Below, piece after piece: positions 1 through 7,372 of a stretch of DNA of 26,575 nt (position 1 is the first letter of the stretch; every line of letters begins with the position of its first letter). The position numbers were made by a program, and so were the translations under genes. The DNA comes from Lachnospiraceae bacterium UBA3633 (lineage in GTDB: Bacteria > Bacillota > Clostridia > Lachnospirales > Lachnospiraceae). The notes under the pieces were generated by a model. The model ran no database searches and had not been told where the DNA came from. It was given only the letters and a program-made list of their open reading frames with translations. The DNA lies in assembly GCA_002374095.1 (NCBI GenBank), contig DFKY01000017.1:1-26575 (forward strand), written 5' to 3'.

Positions 1-105
<105 letters not shown>

Positions 106-158
106 AGGTTTAAGTAAGGTTTCTGTGTTTATTTAACTATCATTGTATGGTTGTATCT

Positions 159-232
159 GGAACTATAGCTCAGTTGGTTAGAGCACTCGGCTGATAACCG
201 AGAGGTCGGTGGTTCGAGTCCACTTGGTTCCA
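159..232 (+). tRNA. tRNA-Ile (anticodon GAT)
   Basis: A 74-nt cloverleaf can be folded by eye. The acceptor stem GGAACTA (159-165) pairs with TGGTTCC (225-231), with one G-T pair. The anticodon stem CTCGG/CCGAG encloses loop CTGATAA with anticodon GAT at 193-195, and the T-arm contains GGTTCGAGTCC. The discriminator base is A232 and the 3' CCA is not encoded. It lies 55 nt after the 16S end, the usual bacterial place for a spacer tRNA-Ile. Confidence 0.97.
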
Positions 233-233
233 T

Positions 234-350
234 TCCGGTTACGATACGTCTGATGGAAACACCCGTTCCCATCTCGAACACGACGGTTAAGCATCAGGCG
301 GCCGAAGATTCTACACTGGTAACGGTGTGGTAAAATAGGTGGTAGCCGGT
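234..350 (+). rRNA. rrf: 5S ribosomal RNA, placed directly after the tRNA
   Basis: About 117 nt. The terminal helix is CCGGTTAC (235-242) with GTAGCCGG (342-349). The internal part carries the 5S signature CCCATCTCGAACACG and the loop segment AAGCATCAGGCGGCCGAAGA. It begins one or two bases after the tRNA discriminator base, so the order here is 16S - tRNA-Ile - 5S with no 23S. The terminal helix is followed by T6-A-T7 (350-363), so helix and T-tract can act as the transcription terminator. Ends are accurate to a few bases. Confidence 0.93.
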
Positions 351-363
351 TTTTTATTTTTTT
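342..363 (+). terminator. rRNA operon terminator (5S terminal helix plus T-tract)
   Basis: The 3' arm of the 5S terminal helix runs directly into TTTTTTATTTTTTT. There is no separate hairpin, so termination probably uses the 5S helix itself. The T-tract overlaps the stop codon of the convergent gene on the other strand. Confidence 0.6.
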
Positions 364-581
364 AACTTTTTTAATTCTTCGATTATTTCTATATCTGATG
401 CAGTGATTTTAAGGTTTGTATCAATAGGATTTCCATCTGGGTAAGTAATCTTTACATCAACTATAGTATCTGGTTTTAGACCATTTTTCTGTACAGCTTT
501 TAAAAACGCAGGAAACTTAGGATGGTTTTTGCTAAATTTCGCCCAAAGCCCAGAGAGTTTCATAATCATTCCAAAATCCAT
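354..581 (-). CDS. small conserved hypothetical protein (75 aa)
   Basis: The gene is convergent with the rRNA operon and its TAA stop lies about 4 nt from the 5S end. A strong SD (AAGGAGG) sits 6-7 nt before the ATG on the minus strand, and a TATAAT -10 lies further upstream. The protein has a basic N-terminal half containing FSKNHPKFPAFLKAV, a central VDVKITYPDGNPIDTNLKIT strand-like segment and an acidic/lysine-rich C-terminal helix. It has no signal peptide, membrane segment or Cys. I recall similar short proteins in Clostridia but know no function, so it is left unnamed. Confidence 0.8.
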   Translation of the reverse strand: MDFGMIMKLSGLWAKFSKNHPKFPAFLKAVQKNGLKPDTIVDVKITYPDGNPIDTNLKITASDIEIIEELKKLKK

Positions 582-616
582 ATATCCTCCTTATAGAAGA
601 AAATAATTTTTAATTA

Positions 617-622
617 ATTATA
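617..622 (-). promoter_or_regulatory. -10 element for the small minus-strand gene
   Basis: The plus-strand ATTATA reads TATAAT on the minus strand, about 36 nt upstream of the start at 581. No convincing -35 is visible at 17 bp, so this is only a -10 candidate. Confidence 0.4.
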
Positions 623-707
623 GCATAACTACTGTCATAAAAAAAGTATCAAATTGAATATATGATAGTAAGCTATATTTTTACTTTGTAAAAATTATTC
701 GTTAATG

Positions 708-737
708 TTGACTTTATCTAACTTGTTAGAGTAAAAT
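708..737 (+). promoter_or_regulatory. sigma-A promoter for the LicD-type gene
   Basis: TTGACT (708-713), an 18-bp spacer and TAAAAT (732-737). Transcription would start about 744-747, at or just before the ATG at 748. The mRNA would then be nearly leaderless, which fits the absence of an SD. Confidence 0.6.
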
Positions 738-747
738 ATTTATTATA

Positions 748-1569
748 ATGAAAGAGAATGATGAAAAATATATAAAAGAATGTCAAGAACTTATGCTTTA
801 TTTACTTAAGTACATTCATGATTTGTGTCTCACACATGGTATAAAATATACTTTGGAAGCGGGGACACTTATTGGTGCTGTGCGTGATAAAGGGTTTATA
901 GCATGGGATGATGATGCTGACATATCTCTTGTGCGAGAAGAATATGATAAGCTTATAGAAGTCTTGAAAAAAGAAAAGATGCCAAAAGATATAGGCGTCT
1001 ATTTCCCAGAAGATAAAGATGAGTTTTTTGATTTTAATGTAAGACTTTATCACAAAAAAGTGATACGAGGAGATAAAGATTCTATAGAATTATATGATGG
1101 AATATTTTCTCATCCAACTCTTGATATATATGTGATGGATCACTATCCAGAAGATAGTTTTAAGAGAAGGATGTTTGTACTTAAGCAGCAGATAATTTTT
1201 GGACTTGCTATGTCAAAAAGAAAAAAAATAACGATAAAAAAATATGGATTCATAGAGAAGATTGCTATATTCATTTTGTCTAAAATTGGAAAGCTATTCT
1301 CTATGAAAAGTATATGTGCAATGCATGAAAGAGCTTCAAAAGAATATCTTTCAAGTGACGCAAAATTTTTATATGGCACTGGGTGGATACCAGAGTACCC
1401 TGGTTTCTTTTATGAAAAGGGACTTTATGAAAATGTGCATCTTACATCATTTGAAGGCATAGAACTTTTAGTACTTGATGAATACGATAAGGTATTGACT
1501 ATAGGCTATGGTGACTGGAAAGTACCCAAAAAGACCCATGACCATGTAACTATAGTCACTGATTTATAG
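748..1569 (+). CDS. LicD family phosphotransferase-like protein
   Basis: The 273-aa product belongs to the LicD/fukutin-related nucleotidyltransferase-fold family, whose members attach phosphocholine or similar phospho-groups to surface glycans. The family core GTLIGAVRDKGFIAWDDDADI lies at residues 39-59, with the acidic DDD-D cluster typical of the metal site. A C-terminal GDW-VPKK segment is also typical. There is no signal peptide, consistent with a cytoplasmic enzyme acting on glycan precursors. The start is the only suitable one but has no SD. The gene appears monocistronic with its own promoter, and no choline uptake or kinase gene is nearby, so the donor and acceptor are unknown. Confidence 0.85.
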   Translation: MKENDEKYIKECQELMLYLLKYIHDLCLTHGIKYTLEAGTLIGAVRDKGFIAWDDDADISLVREEYDKLIEVLKKEKMPKDIGVYFPEDKDEFFDFNVRLYHKKVIRGDKDSIELYDGIFSHPTLDIYVMDHYPEDSFKRRMFVLKQQIIFGLAMSKRKKITIKKYGFIEKIAIFILSKIGKLFSMKSICAMHERASKEYLSSDAKFLYGTGWIPEYPGFFYEKGLYENVHLTSFEGIELLVLDEYDKVLTIGYGDWKVPKKTHDHVTIVTDL

Positions 1570-1576
1570 ATTATAT

Positions 1577-1605
1577 TTGCAACAAATAGCTAATTTTGAT
1601 ATAAT
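1577..1605 (+). promoter_or_regulatory. sigma-A promoter for the SH3-domain gene
   Basis: TTGCAA (1577-1582), a 17-bp spacer and a perfect TATAAT (1600-1605). The predicted start near 1612 gives a leader of about 65 nt. Confidence 0.75.
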
Positions 1606-1628
1606 TAACATAGTATGTAATCGTATCA

Positions 1629-1667
1629 GAGGGCTAATGATTATGTAGCTTCCCTTATCTTTTTTTA
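1629..1667 (+). terminator. attenuator-like hairpin plus T-tract in the leader
   Basis: An imperfect stem joins GAGGGCTA to TAGCTTCCCTT (1629-1655) and is followed, after ATC, by TTTTTTT (1660-1666). It lies between the 1577-1605 promoter and the SD of the next gene. It could attenuate that gene or simply terminate licD readthrough. The short gap between stem and T-tract weakens the case. Confidence 0.4.
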
Positions 1668-1679
1668 ATGGAGGAAACC

Positions 1680-2681
1680 ATGGCAAATAGAGATGCGATA
1701 GTAAATGCACTTGGTGAAGCAAGAGAACATCTGATTCTCAATAAATTTAATGAAGCAATGATGCTTATGGCACAGATTACTATTGATGTGATAGAACATC
1801 TGACGGATGAAGCACTCATAGTTTCTAAAGGATATGATGAAGATTTAAAGACACTTAAGACTGTAGGAATCATAGCTGATGATACTGCACATAATTTTGA
1901 GACTATCATCATAAGTGGTGTACAAGCACATAATGGTGTCGACATACCAAAGGAACACGCTGAGGAAGCTCTTCAGGTACTTACCAATGAGCTTGATTTG
2001 ATATTTAAAAATGAAGATGCTATGCCATCAATGACTGACAATCTTGATGAGAAAGCAAAGTTCAATGCAGAAAATGCTGATGAAAAAGTTTATGAGTATA
2101 GTGAAGATGAAGATACTCCATACGCAGGTGATTTTAGTAGGGATATGACAGTAGAAGGATCTGCACCAGCATTTATGCAAAGAGATGATGATGACTTCAG
2201 AAGAAAAGAGATGCTTCGTGAGCAGATGCTTCAAAATGAAAATAGAAGACCAAGAAGAAATAGAAGAAGACTTATGTCAATCATCATACCAATAGTTGCT
2301 ATACTTTTGATGGTCTTTGTAGTAAGGGCTATATTCTTTAGAGGTGAGAGAGAAGAAACTATAGAGACGGAACCAGTGGTAGAAATTATAGAGACAGAGC
2401 CTACTGAGACAGAGCCTATTGAAACCGAACCAGTTGAGACAGAACCACCACAACCACCTGAAGCAGGCTACTATAATGTGACAGGTGATCTTGTAAAGAT
2501 AAGAAATGCTCCAAATACAGATAGTTCAAGAGTTTATGGCACGGTAAGTAAGGGAGATAGAGTACAGGTAAGATCTTTCTATGATAATGATTGGGCGATC
2601 GTATCATACGAAGGCGAAGAGGCATATATATCAAGAAGATATATAGTGAGAGATGAGACTTTGTCACCAAGTGGATATTAA
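1680..2681 (+). CDS. membrane-anchored SH3-domain protein with HEPN/DUF4145-like N-terminus
   Basis: I place the start at 1680: an in-frame ATG at 1668 exists, but GGAGG lies inside its first codons and is correctly spaced for the ATG at 1680. The product is about 333 aa. Residues 1-110 are an all-helical region resembling HEPN/DUF4145-type domains. An acidic linker follows, then an Arg-rich stretch, one transmembrane helix (about 200-222), a run of TEP/ETEP repeats, and a bacterial SH3 domain (about 262-325) with the typical LVKIRNAPNTDS and GDRVQV signatures. The likely topology is helical domain inside and SH3 outside, on the cell wall. The function is unknown; cell-wall binding is inferred from the SH3 domain. 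Confidence 0.85.
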   Translation: MANRDAIVNALGEAREHLILNKFNEAMMLMAQITIDVIEHLTDEALIVSKGYDEDLKTLKTVGIIADDTAHNFETIIISGVQAHNGVDIPKEHAEEALQVLTNELDLIFKNEDAMPSMTDNLDEKAKFNAENADEKVYEYSEDEDTPYAGDFSRDMTVEGSAPAFMQRDDDDFRRKEMLREQMLQNENRRPRRNRRRLMSIIIPIVAILLMVFVVRAIFFRGEREETIETEPVVEIIETEPTETEPIETEPVETEPPQPPEAGYYNVTGDLVKIRNAPNTDSSRVYGTVSKGDRVQVRSFYDNDWAIVSYEGEEAYISRRYIVRDETLSPSGY

Positions 2682-2701
2682 AGATTAAGAAAGGTGATAC
2701 A

Positions 2702-3661
2702 ATGCAATTTGTAGGTGAGCTAAGAGAAAATGATGATATACAGTCTGTGTATCATATAAAAATAAAATCACAAGCTAAAGCAAAGACAGGAAAAGACTAC
2801 TTCAATGTACAACTTGAAGATAAGACAGGAATTATTGACGGGAAGATCTGGGATGTGACATCACCTGGCATAGAAGAATTTTCTGCAAATGATTTTTGTT
2901 TTGTAGAGGGTGAAGTCATAGCATATAATAATCAACTTCAGGTTCGCATCAAAAGGATAAGAGTAGCTGATGCAGATGAGTATAACGCCACTGATTATTT
3001 TGCTGCATCCAAGTATAGTGCAGAAGAGCTTGCGAAAGATCTTGATTCGCTTATAGGAAAGGTGAAAAATACCAATTATTTAAGGCTTCTTAAGTCATAT
3101 TTTATAGAAGATAAGAGTTTTAGAGAAAAGTTTTTATCACACCAGGGCGCAAAGATTGTGCATCATTCATTTATAAGAGGGCTTGCAGAGCATACAGTAT
3201 CTACTACAAAACTTGCTTTAGTTATGGCAGAAAATTATGAAGACATAAATGCAGATCTTGTGGTTACGGCAAGTCTTTTACATGACATCGGAAAAATAGA
3301 TGAGATATCATCTTATCCACAAAATGAATATACGGATGAGGGTTATCTCGTAGGACATATTGTGATGGGATATGAGATGGTAAAGTCAAGAATTAAAGAG
3401 CTTGGCAACTTTACCAAAACTGAAGAAGTAGAACTCTTGCATGTGATACTTTCACATCATGGAAGTACAGAGTTTGGATCTCCAAAGCTTCCTATGCTTA
3501 TGGAAGCATATCTTGTATCTCAAGCTGATAATACTGATGCAAAACTTGAGATAATGAGGGAAGCCATAAAAAATGCGAAAGTTACCAACAAGATGGACTC
3601 GAATGGCTTTGTAGAGAATAATAAATTTGTAGGTACACGTTTTCGTGAATCAAAACTATAG
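2702..3661 (+). CDS. yhaM: 3'-5' exoribonuclease YhaM (OB-fold plus HD domain)
   Basis: A 319-aa protein of the YhaM/CbfI family, which removes nucleotides from RNA (and ssDNA) 3' ends. An N-terminal OB fold spans roughly residues 1-90 (KTGKDYFNVQLEDKTG). The metal-dependent HD domain follows: HHSFIRGLAEHT near 155, LLHDIGK near 193, SHHG near 255 and the final aspartate in ADNTDAK. The length matches the family. The start is supported by GAAAGGTG upstream of the ATG. It opens the housekeeping run and is 20 nt downstream of the SH3 gene, so the two may share a transcript. Confidence 0.95.
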   Translation: MQFVGELRENDDIQSVYHIKIKSQAKAKTGKDYFNVQLEDKTGIIDGKIWDVTSPGIEEFSANDFCFVEGEVIAYNNQLQVRIKRIRVADADEYNATDYFAASKYSAEELAKDLDSLIGKVKNTNYLRLLKSYFIEDKSFREKFLSHQGAKIVHHSFIRGLAEHTVSTTKLALVMAENYEDINADLVVTASLLHDIGKIDEISSYPQNEYTDEGYLVGHIVMGYEMVKSRIKELGNFTKTEEVELLHVILSHHGSTEFGSPKLPMLMEAYLVSQADNTDAKLEIMREAIKNAKVTNKMDSNGFVENNKFVGTRFRESKL

Positions 3662-3689
3662 GGTGCTTTACCTCGAAAAAGTATAATAT

Positions 3690-4295
3690 ATGATAAATTT
3701 TATAGAGGGAAAATTAAAGGAAGTTTTAGATAATAAAATTGTCGTAGAAACGAGTGGCGTTGGATACGACATTTTTTTTCCTGCATCAAATTTTAAGAAT
3801 CTCCCAGCTATAGATGAAGACATCAAAGTGTATACTTATATGCATGTAAAAGAAGATGAAATGTCTCTTTATGGATTTTTGACAAGAGAAGATAAAGAGA
3901 TGTACTTAAAGCTTCTGACAGTTAATGGTGTAGGGCCAAAGGGAGCACTTAATATTATCTCTACACTTGGTTTTTCAACTCTTATAAAAGCAATATCAAA
4001 TGATGACAGTAAAATGATAGCAAGCGTACAAGGTATAGGCTCAAAAACAGCAAGTAAGATTTGCATAGAACTTGGAGATAAAGTGCGCAAGATGAAGTTT
4101 GATGAGAAACTCGATATTATAAAAGTAAATAATGAAGCATCAAAACGAATTAGCGTTATAAAGGATGAAGTAGTAGAGGCTCTCATTGCTCTTGGTTATA
4201 AAGAAAGTAAAGCGAGAGAGATGATAGAAAATATAGAAGTAGAAGAGAATGTAAGTGTGAGCGACTTACTTAAACTCGCTTTGAAATATAAATAA
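3690..4295 (+). CDS. ruvA: Holliday junction branch migration protein RuvA
   Basis: 201 aa, normal length. RuvA binds four-way DNA junctions as a tetramer and loads the RuvB motor. The N-terminal OB fold (about 1-63) starts canonically with MINFIEGKL. Tandem helix-hairpin-helix motifs include LLTVNGVGPKGALNI and IGSKTASKI, and a C-terminal RuvB-binding helical domain spans about 150-201. No SD precedes the ATG. A TATAAT-like hexamer lies just before it but would start transcription inside the gene, so I do not call it a promoter. ruvB follows 1 nt after the stop. Confidence 0.97.
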   Translation: MINFIEGKLKEVLDNKIVVETSGVGYDIFFPASNFKNLPAIDEDIKVYTYMHVKEDEMSLYGFLTREDKEMYLKLLTVNGVGPKGALNIISTLGFSTLIKAISNDDSKMIASVQGIGSKTASKICIELGDKVRKMKFDEKLDIIKVNNEASKRISVIKDEVVEALIALGYKESKAREMIENIEVEENVSVSDLLKLALKYK

Positions 4296-4296
4296 T

Positions 4297-5304
4297 ATGA
4301 AAAAGAAAATTTTAAATCTAAATAGTAGTGCAGATGATAGAAAAGATGATGCAAAACTTCGTCCAGCGAATCTATCTGAATATGTAGGTCAAGAAAAGTT
4401 AAAAAGTCAGCTTAAGATCTATATAGATGCAGCAAAAAAGAGATCAGACCAACTTGATCATTGCCTTTTTTATGGTCCACCAGGACTTGGAAAGACTACA
4501 CTTGCCTATATCATAGCCAATGAATTAAATGTCAATATAAAAACTGCAAGTGGACCAACATTTGAGAAGCCAGCTGATATAGCGTCTGTTCTTTCTAATC
4601 TTGAAGAAGGTGATGTACTTTTTATAGATGAGATACATCGTATCAATAGTGCAGTGGAAGAAGTGCTATATTCTGCTATGGAAGACTATTATATAGATAT
4701 AGTGCTTGGCAGTGAAGGAACTGCTCATTCTGTGAGGCTTGACCTTCCAAAGTTTACACTTGTAGGTGCTACGACTATGCCAGGACTTTTGTCTGCGCCA
4801 CTTCGTGATAGATTTGGGATTATCTCAAAACTTGAATACTATGAAGACTTTGAGCTTATGCAGATAGCAAAAAGAACCGCAAAAGTATTGAATGTGAAGA
4901 TAGATGATGATGGCGCAAAAGAGATAGGCATGAGATCTCGTGGTACGCCAAGGATTGCCAATCGTCTTGTGAAGAGAATCAGAGACTTCGCTGAAGTTAA
5001 GTATGACGGAGTAATCAATAAAAAAGTTGCAGACGAGACACTCGATGAACTTGACATAGATAAGCTTGGACTTGACGAGAATGATAGAAAGTACTTGCAG
5101 ATTTTGATAAGTAATTCAAATGGTAAAGGTGTCGGTATAGATACTCTTGCAGTTACGCTTGGCGAAGATGCAGGTACTATAGAAGAAGTATATGAGCCAT
5201 TTCTCATACTAAAAGGACTTATAAAAAGAACTAAACAAGGAAGAGTTGCAACTGATCTCGCCTATGAGCATCTTGGAATCACATATCAAAGCAGTTTTCT
5301 ATAA
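4297..5304 (+). CDS. ruvB: Holliday junction helicase motor RuvB
   Basis: 335 aa, full length. This AAA+ ATPase drives branch migration with RuvA. The N-terminal LRPANLSEYVGQ box is present, Walker A GPPGLGKTT is near residues 60-68, Walker B DEIH near 109, sensor GATT near 155, and the arginine finger in LRDRFGI near 169. A C-terminal winged helix ends in DLAYEHLG. The ATG lies one base after the ruvA stop (TAA-T-ATG) with no SD, so translation is probably coupled to ruvA by reinitiation. Confidence 0.98.
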   Translation: MKKKILNLNSSADDRKDDAKLRPANLSEYVGQEKLKSQLKIYIDAAKKRSDQLDHCLFYGPPGLGKTTLAYIIANELNVNIKTASGPTFEKPADIASVLSNLEEGDVLFIDEIHRINSAVEEVLYSAMEDYYIDIVLGSEGTAHSVRLDLPKFTLVGATTMPGLLSAPLRDRFGIISKLEYYEDFELMQIAKRTAKVLNVKIDDDGAKEIGMRSRGTPRIANRLVKRIRDFAEVKYDGVINKKVADETLDELDIDKLGLDENDRKYLQILISNSNGKGVGIDTLAVTLGEDAGTIEEVYEPFLILKGLIKRTKQGRVATDLAYEHLGITYQSSFL

Positions 5305-5305
5305 T

Positions 5306-6352
5306 ATGAATGATATAAAAAGTAATCATAACAGCATAGAATTATTATCACCAGCAGGTAGCTTTGAGTGTGTGATAGCTGCGGTTGATGCTGGAGCTGA
5401 TGCAATATATATGGGCGGAGAAAAGTTTAGTGCGAGAGCATATGCTAAGTCAGCAACTGAAGATAAAGTGATAGATTCTATACGATATGTAAAAGCACAC
5501 GGCAAGAAGTTTTATCTTACTGTCAATACTCTCTTTAAGCAAAAGGAGCTTGAAGAGATTTTTTTGTATCTTGACCCTTTAGTTAAAGAGGGGGTAGATG
5601 CATTTATAGTAGAAGATCTTGGCGTAGCTATGATGCTAAAAGAAAGATATAATGATGTAGAGCTTCATGCATCAACACAAATGACTATCACATCAAGTAA
5701 GGCAATAAATCTTATAACTGATCTTGGTTTTACAAAAGTTGTACTGGCGAGAGAATTATCCATAAAAGAAATAAAAAATATAAGAAAAGAACTTAAGAAT
5801 GATATAGCACTTGAGGCATTTGTACATGGCTCGATGTGCTATAGCTATAGTGGTGCATGCCTCATGTCAAGTTTTATTGGTGGCGAATCAGGTAACCGAG
5901 GTCGCTGCAAAGGGCCATGTAGGCTACCATACTCTACTCGTAAGGGAAGTGCTTTTAGTGCGCCGGTACGACATGGCGAGCCTGCAAGCCGTATAGGCGA
6001 GCTGCGCGAGCCATATATATTGTCAATGAAAGACATGTGTGCACTTCAATATCTTCAAGGTTTGATTGATGCTGGTGTCACATCATTTAAGATTGAAGGA
6101 CGTATGAGAAAACCAGACTATGTAGCTGGCGTTACAAAAACTTATCGCAAATATCTTGACGATATAAGTTTTGCAAAAGAACATAAGAGTACCTATGAAG
6201 TAAATTCGCTTGAGCCCGAAACATATGTGAGCGAGACCAATATAACAAGTGATGAAAAATATCTACTTAAATTATATAATAAAGGTGGCTTTACAAGTTA
6301 CTATGATAAGCACAATGGTACTGATATGATTCAGCGGTATGAAAGAAAATAA
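5306..6352 (+). CDS. U32 family peptidase-like protein, N-terminal half
   Basis: The start is 5306, one base after the ruvB stop (again TAA-T-ATG). An upstream in-frame ATG at 5246 lies inside ruvB and is not credible. The 348-aa product has the U32 barrel: ELLSPAGSFE near the start, ADAIYMGGEKFSAR, the Cys-rich MCYSYSGACL and GNRGRCKGPCRLPY motifs, and FKIEGRMRKPDYV. It ends with a GGFTSYYDKHNGTDM segment after which long U32 proteins normally continue. Family members are usually longer and include RNA-hydroxylation factors, so the role here may be RNA modification rather than proteolysis. A GC-rich insert encodes residues 211-236. The next gene is in the same frame across one TAA and supplies the missing C-terminal half. 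Confidence 0.9.
   Translation: MNDIKSNHNSIELLSPAGSFECVIAAVDAGADAIYMGGEKFSARAYAKSATEDKVIDSIRYVKAHGKKFYLTVNTLFKQKELEEIFLYLDPLVKEGVDAFIVEDLGVAMMLKERYNDVELHASTQMTITSSKAINLITDLGFTKVVLARELSIKEIKNIRKELKNDIALEAFVHGSMCYSYSGACLMSSFIGGESGNRGRCKGPCRLPYSTRKGSAFSAPVRHGEPASRIGELREPYILSMKDMCALQYLQGLIDAGVTSFKIEGRMRKPDYVAGVTKTYRKYLDDISFAKEHKSTYEVNSLEPETYVSETNITSDEKYLLKLYNKGGFTSYYDKHNGTDMIQRYERK
5936..6013 (+). repeat. GC-rich in-frame insert in the U32 gene, with palindromic/GCGAGC repeats
   Basis: These 78 bases encode a 26-residue Arg/Glu/Pro-rich segment between the conserved CRLPYS and YILSMKDM motifs, where I recall U32 proteins having only a short loop. The DNA is far more GC-rich than its surroundings. 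It contains CTGCAAG (5982-5988) and GGCGAGCTGCGCGAGCC (5996-6012), built from two GCGAGC units around TGC. The same motifs recur at 7320-7343. This looks like a small repeat element inserted in frame. Confidence 0.6.
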
Positions 6353-7303
6353 ATGTATAAGGTAAAGGTAGAAACAAAAAAACAATTTGATATAGTTTTA
6401 AGTAGTGATGTAGTAAGTGATATTATATTGTCGCGAGATTCATTTGGTGAGAAAGAATTAGCGGATCTTGTTATTGACATAAAAAAGAAAGATAAAAAAG
6501 CTTTTATCTTGATGGAGCGAATATCGCGATATGAAGAAGACGATAGTTTTAGACTAACTACTGATAGAATATATGAAATTAAAAATCTTGATGGTATCAT
6601 TATTCAAAATCTTGATTCATATGCATATATGCTTAGAAAGATTAATAAATCTGCAAATAGTGATTTGCAAGTTGAATTAAACTATACTATGGATTGCTAT
6701 AATGTTGAGACAAAAAAAGTACTTACAAGGCTTTATAATGAAAAGAGAATAAATGCAAAAGAAGCGCCACTCTTTTTCACAGCACCCGTTGAATTAAATA
6801 TATATGAATTAAATGATGTAGGATATGATACATTTTTAATATATAGTTACATAGACACGATGGTGTCAGCAAATTGCCTATACAAAAATATAATAGAGCC
6901 AAATAAAAAAAATGTTGCGACGAATATGAATGCCGAAGGAGTGAATGCAACTAACTTGTTGCATTGTAAATACAAATTTGATTTTAATCATGTAAATACC
7001 TATTCATCACATATATTAGATAGAAAGAATAAAAAACTGCACTATAAAACTTATTGCAAATATTGTTATAATAAAATATTTAACACAGAGCCATTATATT
7101 TGATTGATAAAATTGATGAGATAGAATCAATATATAGTAAAGGGCGTAAAAAAGAAGGCTCAAATGAAAATAATGCAAGATTAAATACTTTGAAATATAG
7201 AATCGATTTTAGCTTTGAAAACGAAGAAGAAGTAAAGAATATATTGAAAGGAATATGCCCAGAGAGTTTTACAAGAGGGCACTTCAAAACATCAATAAAA
7301 TAA
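6353..7303 (+). CDS. U32 family protein, C-terminal half (separate ORF after an in-frame stop)
   Basis: 316 aa. The ATG follows the stop of the upstream ORF with no gap (TAA-ATG) and both ORFs are in the same frame. It has no SD. The sequence resembles the second half of long two-part U32 proteins: a GIIIQNLDSYAYML segment, APVELNIYELND, an MVSANCLYKN motif, and a cysteine cluster CKYCYNKIFNTEPLYL. The region that normally joins the halves (DUF3656-like) seems missing. It could be translated by reinitiation or stop-codon readthrough, or be a decayed half; the intact reading frame over 316 codons argues that it is still expressed. Its AT content is higher than that of its neighbours. Confidence 0.75.
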   Translation: MYKVKVETKKQFDIVLSSDVVSDIILSRDSFGEKELADLVIDIKKKDKKAFILMERISRYEEDDSFRLTTDRIYEIKNLDGIIIQNLDSYAYMLRKINKSANSDLQVELNYTMDCYNVETKKVLTRLYNEKRINAKEAPLFFTAPVELNIYELNDVGYDTFLIYSYIDTMVSANCLYKNIIEPNKKNVATNMNAEGVNATNLLHCKYKFDFNHVNTYSSHILDRKNKKLHYKTYCKYCYNKIFNTEPLYLIDKIDEIESIYSKGRKKEGSNENNARLNTLKYRIDFSFENEEEVKNILKGICPESFTRGHFKTSIK

Positions 7304-7319
7304 AATTATAAAACTAATT

Positions 7320-7343
7320 CTGCAAGGGCGAGCTGTGCGAGCC
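7320..7343 (+). repeat. second copy of the GC-rich GCGAGC repeat
   Basis: CTGCAAG is followed directly by GGCGAGCTGTGCGAGCC in the 70-bp gap before rmuC. It matches the element inside the U32 gene (5982-6012), where a 7-nt spacer separates the two parts and one base differs (C to T). GGGC/GCCC ends can close a small hairpin here. Confidence 0.6.
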
Positions 7344-7372
7344 CGTAAGATGTAGGGTATAAGGGAGATAAA

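Noticed and set aside
1668..1679. SH3 protein start at 1668
   Set aside because: The SD GGAGG overlaps this ATG and is spaced for the ATG at 1680.
3682..3687. TATAAT as a promoter for ruvA
   Set aside because: Transcription would begin after the start codon and there is no matching -35.
5246..5305. U32 start at 5246
   Set aside because: It would overlap the end of ruvB with unrelated residues. The ATG at 5306 gives the canonical U32 beginning and the same stop-start spacing as ruvA-ruvB.
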